Of a DNA stretch of 64,000 nucleotides, positions 18,690-29,352 are shown one piece after another. The first letter of the stretch is position 1; every line of letters starts with the position of its first letter. This DNA comes from Volutella citrinella (Eukaryota; Ascomycota; Sordariomycetes; Hypocreales; Nectriaceae), in contig JAWZSP010000010.1 in NCBI GenBank assembly GCA_034401135.1, positions 310,001 through 374,000 on the forward strand. Reading direction: 5' to 3'. The notes beneath the pieces were generated by a model that was not told the DNA's origin, searched no databases, and saw only the letters and a list, made by a program, of their open reading frames with translations. The translations under genes were made by a program, and so were the position numbers.

Positions 18690-20104
18690 TTAGCCCCCCT
18701 AGCTACTGCCGCCATCTGCTGTAGTGCGCGTCTTGTAATAAGTATTAAATTCGTTATAGTTTGGAAGTTTCCTTATTGCCATCCTAAGATTGAAAAAGCA
18801 GTTACTTAAATCTATCGTTTGGGCGCCGTTGGCTCCATTAATAGGATATGCTGCCACCGCTGGCCTGTTCAGGGGCTTCATAGAGATCTAGAACATCTTC
18901 AAGGACTGGAGTATGCTTGTATTAGCGGCCCCTGCACCTTCACCTTAGGCTCTATGGTACATACTGGCTGTGATTTATTCCTCCTAAACCCCGTATTAGT
19001 AGTCGATTAAGCTGTGGCGCTTAATGCTGTCGTAGAGTTGGACTAGCTAGCTGCCCATATTCTTAACTATCGCCTTAGATATAAGGCTTTGCGATCGTAA
19101 GGGTTATACAGAGGCCAGCATGATCTCGATTTATCGATATCCTAGGGCTAGCTAGGTATAGTTAAAGTCGCCCTAGAGCTTGAGTCAGTGAGCGTGCAAA
19201 TTAGTGTCGTCAAAGTTAAGACCTAATATACTCTATTAGTGAATAGGCGCTGTGTAAACAGCCCTTGGGATTCTATTAAGATTTATATGGTCGCTCTTAC
19301 TAATATTAGCCACTTAAGATAACAACCAGCTGGACACGCTTAGCAATATCTCTAATGCTCTCTTAAGAGAGCTGTTAACAATCTCCTGGAAGATGGTACT
19401 AAGTTGCTACTGGTAGTTGATCTACTTTTCTTCTAATACCCCGTCGTTATAATCATGGTCGTCCGCCATGGATACATCGGTGCTTGCTAGCGTTTGCTGT
19501 ATTGCTCCAATGTTTGACATGTTCCCGGCGTAGCTCATCGGGGTACTTTGCTGGTTGACGTCGGCCGAGCCACTCGACCCCTGGGCAAAGTGTTGCAGGT
19601 TTGGGCCTCCGGCGCTTCCTGCCTCAGATCTAAAATAGGTCGAACCCATATCGGGTGTCAACATCTGCACAGCCGCGAGTTGCCTAAAACCAAATGTTGC
19701 GCGTCGTAAATAGGAGGCTGCGCGCTCGGTTAGGGTACGCTATATTATGTTCGCTGCACCAGCGCCGTACCCGCTGAAGCCCTGCGTTTACTGACAGGAG
19801 TCGGCCGCATACTCGGACCTATAGGCCATGGCAGTCGCTGGTATATCTGCTTCTGAGAAGGAGCCTGCGGATTCTTGATAATAGTCGCCGTAGCTGACAG
19901 CGTTTCCCATCCCTCGGGATGGCGTGGTAGAGGTGTTAAGCGCTTCTGGATGATATCTCTCGTTGGAGCCTCCGGCGAGTGAGCGGCGCTGCTGTGAAGG
20001 GTCGTGTAAGGAGTATGTCTGGTTTGAAGGTTGATGAACTGGGTGCCGCAAGACTCTGCCGCTGAGCCCAGCCGATAGGTGGCCGGCAACGAAGCCGAGT
20101 GCAC
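18690..20104 (-). pseudogene. RIP-like degenerate copy of a conserved fungal nuclear-type protein
   Basis: Minus-strand text reads from about 20051 (RHPVHQPSNQTYSLHDPSQQ), through GMGNAVSYGDYYQESAGSFS and MLTPDMGSTYFRSEAGSAGG, to SMADDHDYNDGVLEEK at 19425. It then continues as stop-filled protein-like text (QLSTIFQEIVNSSLKRA, then LLSVSSWLLS) to about 18690. I recall a conserved Gln/Ser-rich fungal protein with a C-terminal helical domain of this kind but cannot name it. The distal 700 bases are full of TAG, TAA and TA dinucleotides, as expected from C-to-T mutation by RIP, while the N-terminal 600 bases have only a few lesions (stop near 19795). Not functional. Confidence 0.6.
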
Positions 20105-20528
20105 AGCGGCCAGCTTGTAGAGCCTCGAAGGGCCGACGTGCGCGGAGTGTGTCTAGGTATGAGGGAAGAGAAGCGAACGCAGGGAAAGGTGTGGCTGATC
20201 TGCCGGGCGTATATTCCTCAAGGCGCAGATCCGGGAGGGGGAGGGGGAGGGGGAGGGTGGGGGCGGTCCAAGGTTGAAGCGAGGAAAGTGCAAGATAGAT
20301 AGATCATATCATGTGTATTTCAGGGTGCAGTACCCTGGTCATGAAGATGATCTCTTCTGGTATGTCTTATGAAGGGAGGAACAAGGAGAATTATCTGCAT
20401 CTCCAACATCATCGGATGAAGCGATTTATCTCCGATCATAGCAAATCATCATATTGAAATCCGCCAACCAGTCCCGTCCCTCTTACTGGAGGATGCACTG
20501 AGCCTAGATCAGAGTAAATGTGAGATAA
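20105..20528. other. spacer with G-rich tract
   Basis: Holds the GGGGGA-type repeat listed separately; nothing else recognised. Confidence 0.4.
20228..20264 (+). repeat. G-rich microsatellite, quadruplex-prone
   Basis: Repeated GGGGGA units followed by GGGTGGGGGCGG supply more than four G-runs of three or more within about 35 bases, so a G-quadruplex could form on the plus strand. Confidence 0.7.
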
Positions 20529-20880
20529 TGTCATGGTAAAGGACGTTGTAAGGGCTTACAATAGCCTCCATGGCACTCTGAAGCCCAGGCAAAACAGTGT
20601 CTGCGCGGTCTTGTAGCTCATCAAAGAGGCATTTGACAGTGGTATGGATGCGTCCTCGCGCCTCCCTATCGTTCCAAGATTGCTTAAGGTCTTCCAGTCA
20701 AATGATCAAATATTTTCGCGTTTCCTCCGTAAGTTTTAATTCGAATTCAAGAGATTGGGCACAATTGATGGCCTGCTGCACTTCGATGGACATGTCGCGC
20801 ACAAACGTGTTGTGATTCGTTTGGTCTTGAGAGCACCTCGGGGTTGAGGCGTAAATTCTCAACTTTAGAACGAGAACAGA
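20520..20880 (-). pseudogene. helical / coiled-coil protein fragment
   Basis: Minus-strand text TFVRDMSIEVQQAINCAQSL, then ELKLTEETRKYL, a stop, and EDLKQSWNDREARGRIHTTV through VLPGLQSAMEAI. It looks like one coiled-coil coding region interrupted by a stop near 20700. An upstream continuation in another frame (VENLRLNPEVLSRPNESQ) implies a frameshift near 20830. No family identified. Confidence 0.4.
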
Positions 20881-21282
20881 GCCGGAGAGACGAAACTTCC
20901 TGAGCCACTCGTGCCGAGAATGACCCGACTGTTCTGCGTAGCCTGATCTAGATTACTGCCCAACGTCTGCCTGGATGCCGCCTCCCAACACGGTCAATTC
21001 TCCCTACCGGATATGAACCAGGGCTTCCCTGTAGCCCTGTCTACCTCGATATTCTATCACACACCGCCTCAGCTACTTCAGCTGGGTGGAGGCTGCTTCG
21101 TATTGGTTGTTCGTGGCTTGTTGTAGCAGCCCTCCACGACAACTGTAATTTCCGTTGCCCCTCATGTTGTGGAGGGTTAAGCTCGCTGTCCGGCTTTTTG
21201 ATCCAGAGACGACCGAGGTCAATGATCGCCATCTACACCAGATGGACATCCGTGACAAACTGAAAGTCTGAGGGCCATACCG

Positions 21283-21616
21283 AGCCCGCAGCGCCAGTCC
21301 AACGAAGCGGTCCCGTTCTCAAGCTGCTGAGGGTGACGCAGGTCGGCAGTCGGGCGGGAGTGTGAGTGATGATGAGCTCACTGAGAAGCCTGAAGCGTGG
21401 CCTGGTCGTGGACGCCGCCGCAAACGTAGCTGGGACGAACATTCACCTCCTGAACTTGTCGGATCGCTAGGACCGCACAATTCTTCACCTCAGTCGTCGT
21501 ACTCAGCGGACGACACACACCTAGTTGATGTTGCTGCGGCATTTACGCTACAGCCGGCGGATAGGAGGACCGAGGATGGTGCAAGGCCTCTCAAGCGTGT
21601 TCATATCAAGCCATAG
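21283..21616 (+). pseudogene. low-complexity N-terminal fragment (RSASPTKRSRS type)
   Basis: In one frame the sequence reads ARSASPTKRSRSQAAEGDAG, then a Ser/Asp/Arg-rich stretch with GRRRKRSWDEHSPPE and a stop at 21616. Such ASPTKR-containing linkers are common in fungal proteins, including N-terminal parts of PD-(D/E)XK nuclease-like proteins, but no catalytic part is present. No ATG begins this frame nearby. Probably a scrap. Confidence 0.3.
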
Positions 21617-22867
21617 AGGGTAACCCTGTTAACTATGGCCTTATCTGCTCTGCCTACACATAACCCCCGTGCGGACCGCAGGCGGATTCGAACCAGCTAC
21701 CTTCACAGCTCGACCACCGCCGTTTCGCCGGTGTTCATCCGCGTGTCCAAGTCCCTCATCTCATGGTTTTCTCCCGCAGACAAACACCAGCCCCTCCACT
21801 TTTAGCCCTTCTCTGGATCAGGCCCATCCGTCCTATTTCCCATATTATCGATCTCAACGCTGGAACCGGGCCCAGCCCATTGTCGAGTGCTGGAAAGAGG
21901 TCGTGGCGCTCGATGATTATGCCGGAACCGTTGAAGCTTCATCTACCTCGCATGTTGCTAGATAGTAATAGGTACTTTGGGGGCAGCTTATGCTCAGTGC
22001 TCACTTGCCGCTGCTTTGCCAGTTTTGGTGACGGAGATCTGTTTGTCTGATCCCCAATATTAGTATCACTAGCTATACCAGTACCAGACTCCCGTTTTGG
22101 TTCGACGATAATCGGTTTATACCTATTCGGCTGAAGGTTGATGGTATTTCGAAATGCCTTAGTCTCAGTCTGTGCCTGGCCCCTTGATGAAGCTGGCCAG
22201 GGCTAGCCGCACGCCGCTTTGAGCCAGTTGGCCACAAATTGGTCGAGGAACTCGCAAGTGTCGGGAGGGGCGGCGCTGGGCTTGAGGCTGCAGGCAAAAG
22301 GCCGAAGATCGTGGGGGACCAAGTGCTGTCGTGAGTTCGGCAACTCCAGATAGAAGCCCAGCTTTGGCAAATGGCCCACTAGGCGTTTCTGCAGCCGGTC
22401 CTTTATAGTTGTCCGCATCTATCCAGCCTGGAAAACCGCCCATCACTAGTAGGCGTTATCTGGCAGACTGCTCCTCCCTTTCATGCCTCATGTTGGCTTC
22501 CTCGCGGTGTGTCGCCCAAACCTCATGGGACGACATCTAGCACTTACAAACATGCTTTTAGAACTCGGAGTGCAAAGGGGAAAGCGGCCGGACCTGATGA
22601 TAAACTACGAACAGTGCCGCAACGTAGGCCATGGTACTGTAGTCTATTGAGAAGCAAGATTTTCCGCAAAATAACAAACCTCTGCCTTGCAGCGAGATCC
22701 GTAAATAGCGGCAATGCTCCTGGCCCGACTCAGATATGATGAATGCCTCGATTAAGAACCCCACGGACTTGATAAGAGCAGCAGGTCTCGGCTTGGAAGA
22801 CCAGTGTGGGAAAGCATAGGCCAGGGAGCACGCTCGTTCCAGTACCTGTCCCGAAATGATACGCCGT
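21617..22867. other. decayed sequence without supported gene
   Basis: Short protein-like pieces occur, for example minus 22203-22418 (HLPKLGFYLELPNSRQHLVP), but without start, splice logic or known motif. A GGTTCGAATCC-like string on the minus strand at about 21685 is not part of a tRNA. Confidence 0.3.
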
Positions 22868-22950
22868 CCTTCTGGCGAGCGGTCCCCACTCCCTTCATTG
22901 ATCATCTCTCTCTCAGCTAACAGGTCTTGGCACATGGTGCCGACAAGGCT
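22868..22950 (-). repeat. dispersed repeat, copy A
   Basis: The reverse complement matches 47868-47950: GTGCCAAGACCTGTTAGCTG, then AGAGAGAGATGAT and AATGAAGGGAGTGGGGACCG are shared with a few differences. The copies lie 25 kb apart on opposite strands. Origin unknown. Confidence 0.75.
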
Positions 22951-24849
22951 CGTTGAGGGTCTGTTTGGGGCTAGCCGGTTGAACGCGCGTAGAATGATAG
23001 CCGGGTGTCTGCGATCGAACCGGACTGGACGTGCCAACATCGGCAGTGCTTGTGAACCGCCATCTGCAAACGAACACGCCAGCGGCCAAAACGGAATCTC
23101 GGAGGCACGAGCATATATGCAAACAGCGGGCGGCTCTTTGGAGATAGCGGAGGAGGACTAGAGCCGGGGTATTGCACGACGGCGCCGGCAGCTGAGGTAA
23201 CATGCATCCAAGGCCCATCCACGCCCGTCATGCGAAGTTCTGTGGCTACTTGCTTTAGCTAGTGGCGGTATTTTGCATGCCAGCGAAAGGCGGCCTGCCA
23301 AAGCAAACAGGGTCCAGCCAAGGCGATGTACCGGGCCCAATAAGCGGAAGAGTTCGTTTCAGCCTGGCAAACGCAGAAACAGGCGTGGTAGGCTGTGTAG
23401 TGCGCGCAGGCCGATACAGAACGACATCAGGTTGCTGTAGGACGTGACAGAAAGCGTTCAGCTGGTCTTTGGGGTAGTGTTGTGCAGCGTCAGGCCTAGC
23501 CCCAGCAATATAAGGAAGTCCAAACTACCAAAAGGCGGGCAGCTAAGCTACGGGCCAGGCACCAGAGAGGGCTGAATAGATGACGGAGCCCACCCCCTTT
23601 TGCAGCTGCGGCACCGTTGGGAGATGCTTCCCAGGCACACGGCTTCATCGACTCTTGCTGAACCTGCTAGTTGAGACAGGGCTGGTGCGCATCTCGTTGG
23701 GAGATATTGGTGTGACATATGAGAGGCCGGTGGTAACGAGAACCGGGCCACATGATTATCGGAGCCATCCAGGGATATTTCTCCCCAGAAAGACCCCAGT
23801 GAATGCGACCATGAAGTTGAATCCCTAGCTGCCTATACTGTGCGATGTGGAGAGAATCACTAGGGCCCTGAACAATTCGGCACTTTCGCCTGAAGACGAC
23901 CATGGCCAAACTTCTTCTCAGCACGGCTTTGTAACAACCGCCCATCGTTACCTAGTCTCGCCTAGCAGTGGGCAGTATGGGGCGACATAGGGCAATCTTT
24001 TTATTCATGACTAGAGTGCCGTCCATCTTTATCCTCTTCATGACGCATCTGCTTCATTGACCGCGCCTCCCATGATGGGAGTACCCCGCGCTCACGTGAT
24101 GACCTACCCCGCTTTCTGCTACTCATGACACCACTGTTCAAGGCTTCACTGCAAGCAAAAATGGTCGACAGTCAGAATCCGGACTGCGAATGACGGAATA
24201 CATGAGACTGCACGAAATCCGGGGCCTTGCCTAGCGCACACGAACGCCGAAAGCACACCGACTCCCCGTCAAAGCCAAGCAGTAGCCCGCTGGTGCCACC
24301 GAACACACCCGCGCATTGTTCCCAACAAGATACCGAAAGGCAGTGTCCGAGAAGCAGGGCGTCGAACCTTGTCACGCGAGGAGTAGGCGGCTTTTGGGCC
24401 ATACTGTTTGCCAACAAGCACGGGCGCATTCCGCTACCTTGCTGAGTGCGTCTCAAGTTGGCACAGGAACTTAGGGCGGCCGAGGACCTGAACAGCATCG
24501 ATCCCTCTGGCGAAGGATAATGCCAGTGAGATGGTACATGAACCAACCACACCTAAAGAGCTCTGTCAGGCGCCCTTTCCCAACTGTCAGCATTTGACAT
24601 CAGCAAAAAGAACCCCAGTCAAGCGAGTTGACTCCCACTCAAAACCTTCCCTCCTAGCCCTCGTCAGACACGACCTCAGTAGCTGTGGCACACTGGTTGA
24701 TTATCCACTAGCCGTCTGAGCCCGCAGTAGCTGAGGTGCTCCTTCGAGCTTCTTCGAGACTTCGTCACGAGCACTAACAACGGCAGAACTCGTTGCGAAG
24801 GCTCTCGAACTGTTGTTCCCAGCTGCTCCACATTCACGCAGCCTAGAAA
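22951..24849. other. decayed sequence without supported gene
   Basis: Several overlapping frames (minus 22971-23340, minus 23667-23945, minus 24172-24552) have protein-like stretches such as NAFCHVLQQPDVVLYR in shifted frames, consistent with frameshifted gene remains. I could not assign a family. Confidence 0.3.
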
Positions 24850-25447
24850 ATGGATCGAATTTATCAAACTACGTCAGAGACAGTCCCTGAGGTATGTTCA
24901 TACAATGGCATCAGAAGACGCTATCTGACTCTGGGAGGAAATCTTACTTAGTATCCTGGATTACGTTGAACGAGAAGATGCGGCAAATCTTCGCCTCGTT
25001 TCTCGAACCTGGTCCCATGCCGTTTCACCATGCTTCTTCCGGCAGGTTCGAGTGTGCGGCTGTTCCTCAAGCTGCCGGAACTTGATTCAAATATTCAGAC
25101 GCGATCGACTGAAGATTTTGATCAAGGAAATCCAGACCGGTTGGTATATTCCGAAACCCCCAAACAGTTTCCAACAAGTTGTCGATTGTCTCAGCGATCC
25201 CGACATCCGTATTGCTAGCCTTGCTGTAGGTTCAAAACCCTCCTCAGGCTGCAATTGCTATGAAGGCAGCGAGATTAAGTCCACAATTGCATGGGCACTT
25301 TTTCAAGCTATTCGCCCGGCTGGGCTCACGAAGCTCCAGCTTGCGCAATTTCACGCCCCACCAAGCCTTGGCTTATTAGGCGGCATCAAAATTGATACCC
25401 CGTCGCTTCAATATCATACTCTACAGACCTGCGGAAACTGCGCCTAG
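24850..25447 (+). CDS. F-box protein, C-terminus probably frameshifted
   Basis: Exons 24850-24891 and 24938-25447 with a 46-nt GT-AG intron give 183 residues. The F-box lies at the very start: ETVPEEILLSILDYVEREDA, then ANLRLVSRTWSHAV. This segment binds Skp1 in SCF ubiquitin ligases. The rest has a Cys-containing stretch (VRVCGCSSSCRNL) and leucine-rich-like text. Fungal F-box proteins usually run to 400-600 residues, so this is short. At the stop, the +1 frame continues as DLRKLRLASNSGPSPRRPPR to about 25710, as expected for a leucine-rich segment, so a one-base shift near 25430 likely truncated the protein. Substrate unknown. Confidence 0.65.
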
Positions 25448-25710
25448 CAAGCAACAGCGGTCCTTCACCCCGTCGACCCCCCCGAGAAAGCGACGGCAGC
25501 AGGCCGCCTCCGACGACGATCTCGAGACTTTTGCTCATAACAGTACAAGATAGAACATACTTCAGGGCACGATCGGCAGCGTCTTCGAGAAGCATAGTTG
25601 TACTAAAGCAGAGCGTAGCGGTCACTCGCTCTACTCGTCTTGAGGTGATGCTGAAGTATCCGAGGAAACACTACGCCGCCGAAATCCACTATCTCAGCCA
25701 GAGCAAGACC

Positions 25711-27388
25711 TGACCTTTCAGGCCTGGCAAGGGGAACAAGGTAGGCAAGCAGGAAAGGAGCGGCGCTTGACTTCGAATGGTAGAAGCCGAGTCATCTGAG
25801 CCCACTTTCGTCATGGTCCTGGAACGTTCGTCCTGCCCAACCCGCCGGCCAAGTGCAAATTGCGCCGCCGGCTGCCTGTTCCTCGCCCACCTCCCCAAAC
25901 TGACAATCTCATGTGCCTTTTTCCCTCTCCACCTTGGTTGGCCAGAAGTGATACCCCGGAGGACTTGCGGCGCACTGCAATATGGCTCCTGTTCTCAAAG
26001 GGCAGTGATCATCTGCGGCGTCCTTCCAGGCTCCTGACATACTGACCGTCTTCGCATTCTCTAGCCTTCCCAGAAAGCCTATTTGCGAACCGAACTGAGC
26101 AACGCATCACAGTGTCCGACCAACTGCCCGCTACGGCCGTATTCGCCCTGCTGTAGGCCCGAGGTATGAGGGATATTGCTCTCCTCTGCTTTACAGACGA
26201 GCATTCGCGAGCGAATAGCGTAAGTCCCGTTATCTTAAGGAGCCAGATGTTTAAATATCAAAGCGCCACGATCACTGGATGGTTTGGTCCAGCAGTCTCG
26301 AGCTGACCTGTTCGCCCACATACAAGTCTGTGGCCGCCGGATAGATTATACTAGATACATGTTGCTCTAAGCCCCTGCCCCATTGGGGGGTCCTGGTTGT
26401 ATTTTATCAAGGTTCCGACCACGCGGGACTAATCACGAAGTCCTATCGGCGCTTCTCTTCGCAGCTCTCGTAAAGAAATCCGGCCGGCTTTTCCATTCGG
26501 TGGCACAGACTGTAATCATTGAGGCTAGACTTTATGTTCCCATCACCTTGGGCCGAGATCCAACTTGCCATTCTTCTTCAAAAATATATAGTTTCCATTT
26601 TTATCTTTTGTATAATGGCCCTGCTTGCGAATACTATTGCCATTGCTGTCACTCATATTTTTCGTTACCAAGAGCCAAGGGCCACTTGGTTGATTAGTAC
26701 AGCATTGAAGTTTGAAGGGGTGCATAGTTCCTACGTCTCGTGTACATAGCCGTGCTCTTCCAGAGAAGTAAACCTCTTGTAGTATAGTTCAGGCTTCCGT
26801 ACGCGAATACATTCCATGAATTTCGGCAGAAGCGGACCAGTCCGCGGCTCCGCTACTCGTATGATTTCAGGCATTATTTCAGTCGTGCGTAGCTGGAGGA
26901 TGGCAAAGCGCAGCGCGCGGGTCGAGTGCTGTCAAGCTGGCGGAGGAATATGATACATCAGGGTTTGTCGACGCTATTTATAGCTAGGCTTTTCCTGGTC
27001 CTTGGGCGTTTCTGTCAAGCTACTAGTCCTAGGTCATTAACGTATTATTAATGAGCCGTGGCAGCCAGTGTTGTGACTAAGTTAGAGCTGTGAACAGCAT
27101 AAGTCTGGGAAATAGAGCTGTGGAGTTTGGCCAGGGAGAACTTCTCGGCCAGTTTTGGCCTTCTTGTGTGCTGTATGTGCCGCTATAACCCTAGTACCGC
27201 TACGCTGGAAGTAATATGCTCATATCTGAAGCAGCCAAGAAGGACGTCCAATCGCTATGTACATGATAAAGAGGTCAAGGGACGCTCTTATTGGCTTGTT
27301 GCAGAGATTATGTACTTAAGGGATCGACTGAAGGAGTCTCTATGTGACTTGAAATATAATGATATTTTCTCCGGACCATTTGGGCCTT
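25711..27388. other. no supported gene; one dispersed repeat
   Basis: Contains a copy of a short repeat at 26300-26345. A frame at 26519-26749 with a hydrophobic IVSIFIFCIMALLANTIAIA stretch might be a membrane-segment relic but has no start or neighbours to support it. Confidence 0.3.
26300..26345 (+). repeat. short dispersed repeat, copy A
   Basis: Shares the block GCTGACCTGTTCGCCCACAT..AAG..TGTGGCCGCCGG with 30039-30084 in the same orientation, about 85% by eye. Confidence 0.55.
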
Positions 27389-27670
27389 TTAGACGAGGAG
27401 CAAAATTTGTGTTGGTGCGCGCGGTTGCTCGCCAGTTTGACAGCAACTCGGATTGTCGTTCTTCAACAGGGGGGTTTGGTCCTCCGGCAGCTTTATCCCT
27501 ATGAGAAGCCGACGGATTCCTTGCACGAACTCAGCCTTAGCAGTCTTCCAGGAAATCGAGGCCACATCGCCGCGCACAAAGCGAAGCTCGGAGTGCAGAT
27601 GGGCATGGACAGATGTGGCGGTGTTCACCAGTTGATGAGCGTAGGATGCCACTCGGGCGAGCAATCAGAC
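27389..27670 (-). pseudogene. ArAE_2-type (DUF2422) transporter fragment
   Basis: The minus-strand frame contains LARVASYAHQLVNTATSVHA, then HLHSELRFVRGDVASISWKT, KAEFVQGIRRLLIGIKLPED. This pattern occurs just after the N-terminal membrane helices of fungal putative ER transporters of the ArAE_2 family. Neither the helices before nor the rest after can be followed, and the next stretch toward 27860 is stop-rich, so this is an isolated remnant. The family assignment is from memory of the motif. Confidence 0.5.
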
Positions 27671-28419
27671 GCTCACCTCCAACCTCGTATGTGAGGCTCG
27701 GACTAAACCAACCAAGTGAGGCCAATGGCGTCTCCCCCCATCATGGCCAGAGGCCTAGCCTAGTGCCAGCAGCAAACCAGGCGATGAAGCAAGGATACGC
27801 ACGAGCGGCAGACTTCCTTGGAGGCCTGACAGCCGATGCAGTGCGTCCTGTGGTGCTGATCACCGCTTTCCCTACCAATGTCTCGAGCGGGGTTTACGTA
27901 TGTATCTCAACCTAGCTCTTGGTTGGTGTATGAGTAAAGGGATTACATTCGCACAGTGATGTGTTCGCAGAGTGGAGTCGGTCGGGGCGTCGTATATGAC
28001 GTGATTAGTGTATCTATCATGAGCCCCAGACTTAACGCAAGGATGCAGGAAGGGGCAAAACTACCGGAACAGTTGCGTCTTGTCTTCTCGACTGTTGCCG
28101 ATTGATCATTAGCATCTTGCCAATTGGGATCATCATGACCTTTATAATTCTATTCTGCGTGTATTGCGATAGCTACTTTCATAATTGACATCTATCAACA
28201 GCATATCTAGCATGGTTTGAGATTTGAACAATCTGAGGGTTATTGGACGTTGAAGACTACATTCACAACCTCTGGTGTGGCTTTAATTGATGGAAGTCGG
28301 CGCAATACTTCACTCAAAACGACAGAGGATACCCAACTCATCTACCCGTTTGTGGCTTGTGGCGGACGTGGCAATCCGGTTTCAAGATGCATATCTCCAA
28401 TTGCTCGAACACTGTTCCT
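27671..28419. other. no supported gene
   Basis: Nothing convincing apart from possible upstream remains of the transporter fragment on the minus strand. Confidence 0.3.
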
Positions 28420-29352
28420 TTAGCTAAGCATAACAGCCCAAGTACCGCCACGATACCCCTTGAAGAGGCTTTCGAAGTAAAGCTTATCCCCAAGACTGGG
28501 CTCACCAGGCTGTGTATGTTCTTTGTCCATGATCTGAATAGTGCTCCTGATTGCTGAGAGCAACCCACCCAGTGTTACGTCCTGCAGATCTATTGTATAA
28601 ACACTTTTGTACTTTGTCGGGTCAAGGCAGTCTTCTTTCTCATATCTGTTTTCAATCTCCAAGACTTTTGGTAAGATAAAAAGTCTGGCTTGAAGCTGTA
28701 CCTCCATATCCTTGTTGTCATACCATTTGGCTGTCTCAGGAGGTTTATTAGCCGACCACGAGAGCTTCTGAAGCTCGATCGCATTCGCATGAGGCTCGTA
28801 TCTGGACAAACTGTGCTTTTTCAGCTGTTCACACAGCTGTAGCATAGTGCCCACCATGCCAACTGCTGTCATATCCTCATGGAACTCCATATCAGATCGC
28901 TTATCACGAATTCCAGCGCGACCACCATCTTCACGTACAGTAACAAAGCATGAGTAGACTTTTTCATGTTCGAGAAACTCCATAGAATCCAGCCCGTAAC
29001 TTTCTAGTGTCAGATTCGTCTTGGATATGAGCTTTGTTTTGTGCCAAGGCTTGTTTTCCAGATCCTTGGCTGTCTTTGACCGTCGGCGAAATTCAATGGC
29101 GATATTCTCTTTAGACCACCCCCCCATCGCCAGTTCACCATTTTGAGCATCCAGAATCATAACGTCGAGCTTCTCAGTCTGGTCAAATAGTTCTTCTAGG
29201 AACTCGGTGGTTGATGGTCCCGAGTATCTAACCAGGAAACTCAGAGAAGGGAGGCATCTTGTCTGAGTACACATCTCTCCCAACCTCGTCCATGCCTGCA
29301 TCGCCGTACTACTCGTGACTAAGATACCGACATCATTCAACAACTGGATCAA
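28420..29352 (-). CDS. uncharacterised protein, about 290-310 residues
   Basis: A long, clean minus-strand frame. It opens at a TTG (29352) with an in-frame stop just upstream, so the gene either starts at the internal ATG at 29301 (MQAWTRLGEM) or has an upstream exon ending at an acceptor such as ATCCAG near 29343. The composition is charged and globular: FLEELFDQTEKLDVMILDAQ, GWSKENIAIEFRRRSK, then DLQDVTLGGLLSAIRSTIQI toward the end. No cysteine clusters, membrane helices or signal peptide. Lack of stops over 930 bases amid decayed surroundings argues it is real. It lies on the same strand as the pseudokinase upstream of it (30606-31082). Family not recognised. Confidence 0.55.
   Translation of the reverse strand: MIQLLNDVGILVTSSTAMQAWTRLGEMCTQTRCLPSLSFLVRYSGPSTTEFLEELFDQTEKLDVMILDAQNGELAMGGWSKENIAIEFRRRSKTAKDLENKPWHKTKLISKTNLTLESYGLDSMEFLEHEKVYSCFVTVREDGGRAGIRDKRSDMEFHEDMTAVGMVGTMLQLCEQLKKHSLSRYEPHANAIELQKLSWSANKPPETAKWYDNKDMEVQLQARLFILPKVLEIENRYEKEDCLDPTKYKSVYTIDLQDVTLGGLLSAIRSTIQIMDKEHTQPGEPSLGDKLYFESLFKGYRGGTWAVMLS

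Noticed and set aside
21660..21760. tRNA-like GGTTCGAATCC string on the minus strand
   Set aside because: The T-stem does not pair properly and no D-arm, anticodon arm or acceptor stem fits around it.
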